Shown: positions 31,077 to 33,504 of the stretch, one piece after another
Numbering within the stretch: the stretch's first letter is position 1
How the letters are laid out: each line of letters starts with the position of its first letter
DNA from: Muribaculaceae bacterium
GTDB lineage: Bacteria > Bacteroidota > Bacteroidia > Bacteroidales > Muribaculaceae
Length of the DNA stretch: 33,504 nt
Reading direction: 5' to 3'
Assembly (NCBI GenBank): GCA_028689665.1
Contig: JAQVCR010000022.1
Location: forward strand, 1 to 33,504
Translations under genes and position numbers: made by a program
The notes under the pieces: model-generated
Told to the model about the DNA's origin: nothing
The model's database searches: none
The model's input: only the letters and a program-made list of their open reading frames with translations

Positions 31077-32867
31077 TTACATTCTCTCAGGCACTTCTAT
31101 TCCCAGAAGCCCCATTGCTCGACTTATAACCTCGCCTACATTGCGTGATAAGCAAATACGGAAGGCGCGAATGTCGGCATTCTCTTCTTTCATTATCGAA
31201 TAATCGTGATAGAATTGATTATATTCTTTCACTAAGTCGTATGTATAGTTGGCTATTTGTGCCGGGCTGTATGCCTTGCCGGCTTCTTCAACTACACTTG
31301 GGAAATCGGCCAATCGCTGTATCAAAGCTATCTCTTTTTCATTTGGCTCAAATGCGACGGCATCTACAGCTTGGCTCATTGCACTCTCGGCTACCTTGCG
31401 CAGCACCGACTGAATGCGGGCATAAGTATACTGTATAAACGGACCTGTGTTTCCATTAAAATCAATCGACTCTTTAGGATTGAATGTCATATTTTTGCGT
31501 GGATCTACCTTTAGCATAAAATATTTCAACGCTCCAAGACCTATGATTCTAGATATGTTTTCGGCTTCTTCGCCACTGCAACCATCGAGCTTTCCTAGCT
31601 CGGCTGAAGTCTCACGTGCAGTATTTATCATCTCGTCCATCAAGTCGTCGGCATCGACTACTGTGCCTTCTCGCGATTTCATCTTTCCTTCGGGTAATTC
31701 TACCATTCCATATGAAAAATGAACTAAGTCTTTTCCCCATTTAAAGCCCAGACGGTCTAAAAGCAATGATAACACTTGGAAGTGATAATTCTGTTCATTA
31801 CCAACCACATATATCATCTTATCGATGGGATAATCTTGATAGCGAAGCTTGGCTGTGCCTATATCTTGTGTCATATACACTGAAGTGCCATCGCTGCGAA
31901 GTAACAATTTATGATCTAGCCCGTCGTTCGTGAGATCTGCCCACACCGAGCCGTCTTCTTTACGATACATTACGCCTTTTTCAATTCCTTCAAGCACTTT
32001 GTCTTTACCCTCTAGATAAGTATTGCTCTCATAATATATCTTATCAAAATCGACTCCCAGACGCTTATATGTCTCATCAAATCCGGCATAAACCCAGCCG
32101 TTCATCATTTCCCACACACCACGCACTTTTGCATCACCTGCTTCCCACTTCTGTAGCATCTCGCGTGCCTCTTGCATCAGCGTCGATTCTTTCTCGGCTT
32201 CTTCTTCACTCTTCCCTGCAGCCATCAGCGATTTTAGCTCAGCTTTATAATGCTTATCAAACAGCACATAAAAGTCGCCAATCAGATGGTCGCCTTTCTT
32301 GCCGGCCTTCTCGGGAGTAATACCATCGCCCCACTTTTCCCACGCAAGCATCGACTTACAGATATGTATTCCTCGGTCGTTTACAATATTAGTCTTAACC
32401 ACCTTATAGCCATTCGCTTTCATTATCTCCGACAAGCTAAAGCCTAGCAGATTATTGCGAACGTGTCCCAGATGTAATGGCTTATTAGTATTTGGCGACG
32501 AATATTCTATCATCACCAGCTCGCTTTCGGCTGTTACAGGCTTAAAACCATAATTCGGTGTATCGTTGATATGACTCAACACTCCTGCCCAGAACGACGG
32601 CTCAATAGTAATATTCAGAAAACCCTTTATAACATTATAGCACTTTACTGCCTCACAATTTGCCTGCAAATACTCGCCCAACTCTTTGGCTGTAGCTTCA
32701 GGATTTTTCCTCGAAATTTTCAAAAATGGAAACACGACAATCGTTAGATTACCCTCAAATTCCTTCTTCGTTGTCTGAGGAACTATCGTTGCGGCATCTA
32801 CCTCTACACTATATAAAGCCTTTACAGCATCGGCTACGGCTTGTGATATTATATTATCTATCGACAT
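31077..32867 (-). CDS. argS: Arginine--tRNA ligase
   Basis: A 596-residue class I aminoacyl-tRNA synthetase that charges tRNA-Arg. The N-terminal Add-1-type domain is at about 1-110. The HIGH motif is HLGH at 132-135 within SSPNTNKPLHLGHVRNNLLG. The KMSKS counterpart is KMKSR at 395-399, in GMVELPEGKMKSREGTVVDA. The DALR-type anticodon-binding domain makes up the last ~130 residues (FIQYTYARIQSVLRKVAE) and the protein ends LLGIEVPERM, the family-typical C-terminus. Length fits ArgS of Bacteroidota (about 595). A -7-like box TAAATTTG lies about 20 bp upstream. The BI-1 family gene follows downstream on the same strand. Confidence 0.97.
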   Translation of the reverse strand: MSIDNIISQAVADAVKALYSVEVDAATIVPQTTKKEFEGNLTIVVFPFLKISRKNPEATAKELGEYLQANCEAVKCYNVIKGFLNITIEPSFWAGVLSHINDTPNYGFKPVTAESELVMIEYSSPNTNKPLHLGHVRNNLLGFSLSEIMKANGYKVVKTNIVNDRGIHICKSMLAWEKWGDGITPEKAGKKGDHLIGDFYVLFDKHYKAELKSLMAAGKSEEEAEKESTLMQEAREMLQKWEAGDAKVRGVWEMMNGWVYAGFDETYKRLGVDFDKIYYESNTYLEGKDKVLEGIEKGVMYRKEDGSVWADLTNDGLDHKLLLRSDGTSVYMTQDIGTAKLRYQDYPIDKMIYVVGNEQNYHFQVLSLLLDRLGFKWGKDLVHFSYGMVELPEGKMKSREGTVVDADDLMDEMINTARETSAELGKLDGCSGEEAENISRIIGLGALKYFMLKVDPRKNMTFNPKESIDFNGNTGPFIQYTYARIQSVLRKVAESAMSQAVDAVAFEPNEKEIALIQRLADFPSVVEEAGKAYSPAQIANYTYDLVKEYNQFYHDYSIMKEENADIRAFRICLSRNVGEVISRAMGLLGIEVPERM

Positions 32868-32887
32868 ATTTATATTGTTTTAGTGTG

Positions 32888-32895
32888 CAAATTTA
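32888..32895 (-). promoter_or_regulatory. Candidate -7 box of argS
   Basis: On the minus strand TAAATTTG (32895-32888) matches TAnnTTTG, 21 bp before the argS ATG. A matching -33 element at the usual distance is weak (TCGG or GTTC), so the promoter is tentative. Confidence 0.35.
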
Positions 32896-33027
32896 CACAA
32901 ATTCAACGGAATAACCGAACATTTAACAAGAAATACAGCTTTCAATGAACGAGTTAGTCTCACCAAGACATAAAAAATGATAAATAATGGATTAGAAAAA
33001 AAATATATAATATATATTATCCACATC

Positions 33028-33298
33028 CTACAAAATAATGATCGGCTCGTCAGTACCACCGAAAGGACACCAAACCCATTTAGTGCCTAAGCCATCAAAC
33101 TCTTCTTTTGTTATTTCTTTCAACAAAGAGCCTACCCCGTTTTTCTTCTTGTAACAAAAAGGGAGCTACATTTGCAACCTCCCACGTTTTTAAATGGAAG
33201 CAGACAGGGCACGATGATTCAAATGAAACCTCCTTTACGGGTCCTTCGGAATTAAGCGAATAAACTCGGTCTTTTTGATAACTAGAATAATAATTCAT
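33028..33298 (-). pseudogene. Small cysteine-containing protein gene with a one-base frameshift
   Basis: The frame opens at ATG 33298 and reads MNYYSSYQKDRVYSLNSEG, then KEVSFESSCPVCFHLKTWE and VANVAPF. After that it passes a run of five T (plus-strand A run at about 33156-33160) and degenerates to a stop at 33095. If one T is removed, the other frame continues CYKKKNGVGSLLKEITKEEF, DGLGTKWVWCPFGGTDEPII and ends IL at TAG 33030-33028, giving 89 residues. That continuation keeps protein-like composition and adds two cysteines to CPVC, suggesting a small zinc-binding fold. I do not recognise the family. A homopolymer shift is either a sequencing error or a real inactivation. It begins 9 bp after the stop of a possible upstream gene. 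Confidence 0.5.
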
Positions 33299-33307
33299 CT
33301 TATTGAA

Positions 33308-33397
33308 TTAAAAACCATATTGGTCAGCCACACGCATCCCACCGTCTTGTTTCATACGCCATACCATAAAAGTAAAGCCTTGTCCGCTGTATATGGT
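33308..33397 (-). other. Possible C-terminal end of a gene at the right edge
   Basis: On the minus strand this stretch reads TIYSGQGFTFMVWRMKQDGG then MRVADQYGF and TAA (33310-33308). A stop codon precedes it in the same frame (33400-33398), so it is only 29 residues unless another frameshift lies just upstream. Its end is 9 bp before the ATG of the small cysteine-containing gene, which is the spacing expected in an operon. The other two minus frames are also open toward the window edge, but both look low-complexity. From 33400 to 33504 I can support no gene. Confidence 0.25.
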
Positions 33398-33504
33398 TTA
33401 CATATTTGTTTTCCCAGCATAAAGATAGAAAATATAATCCATTTATACACACACAAATACAACATTTCCCACACAAATAGCAACAACCCAACAATCCCCA
33501 CCAA

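Overview
This window looks like chromosome from an anaerobic, gut-type member of the Bacteroidales (Bacteroidota). The evidence is consistent. Base composition is AT-rich, and promoter-like elements fit the Bacteroidetes pattern TTTG-N19-21-TAnnTTTG. There is a TonB receptor with a carboxypeptidase-regulatory-like N-terminus next to an outer-membrane lipoprotein gene. Other markers are DUF5715, DUF3078 and choice-of-anchor-Q-type lipoproteins, a dihydroorotase with the Bacteroidetes-style DDQVH metal motif, and a Gly/Asn/Arg-rich N-terminal extension of the kind seen on Bacteroidales RluB-like pseudouridine synthases. I cannot fix the family; a Muribaculaceae-like or related lineage is a guess.

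Layout. 1-2.3 kb, minus strand: the start of a gene with a repetitive GGYNNNRQ N-terminus, running off the left edge, with purB upstream of it. 2.3-3.0 kb: tRNA-Val(TAC) on plus and tRNA-Pro(GGG) on minus, separated by a tandem array of about 65-bp units that begins inside the tRNA-Val terminator. 3.2-8.0 kb, minus: a TonB-dependent receptor followed by a two-domain OB-fold lipoprotein gene broken by a 1-nt frameshift. 8.2-13.5 kb, minus: a tight AsmA-like / HAD phosphatase / aroB operon ending in a strong terminator. 13.6-18.8 kb, minus: lpxB, low-molecular-weight phosphatase, GH20 hexosaminidase and a DUF5715 lipoprotein, followed by what looks like the tail of a decayed BspA-type gene. 19.0-25.7 kb, plus: a beta-helix lipoprotein overlapping folB, then a GT2 polyprenol-phosphate glycosyltransferase, pyrC and a Ca2+-type P-ATPase. 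25.7-32.9 kb, minus: a DUF3078 outer-membrane protein with two uncharacterised secreted proteins, an orphan TPR-type histidine kinase, a Bax-inhibitor-1 family membrane protein and argS. The right edge holds a small cysteine-containing gene with a homopolymer frameshift and the possible C-terminus of a gene upstream of it.

How it works together. Most genes are housekeeping (purB, aroB, folB, pyrC, argS, lpxB) mixed with envelope functions: lipid A synthesis, glycan hydrolysis, AsmA-type envelope assembly, TonB-dependent uptake and several lipoproteins. I see no CRISPR array, transposase, integrase, phage module or recognisable defence system. The least explained parts are the tandem array behind tRNA-Val, the low-complexity N-terminus at the left edge, the DUF3078 operon next to an orphan sensor kinase, and the two frameshifted genes. 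All functional calls are from reading the sequence; no database search was run.
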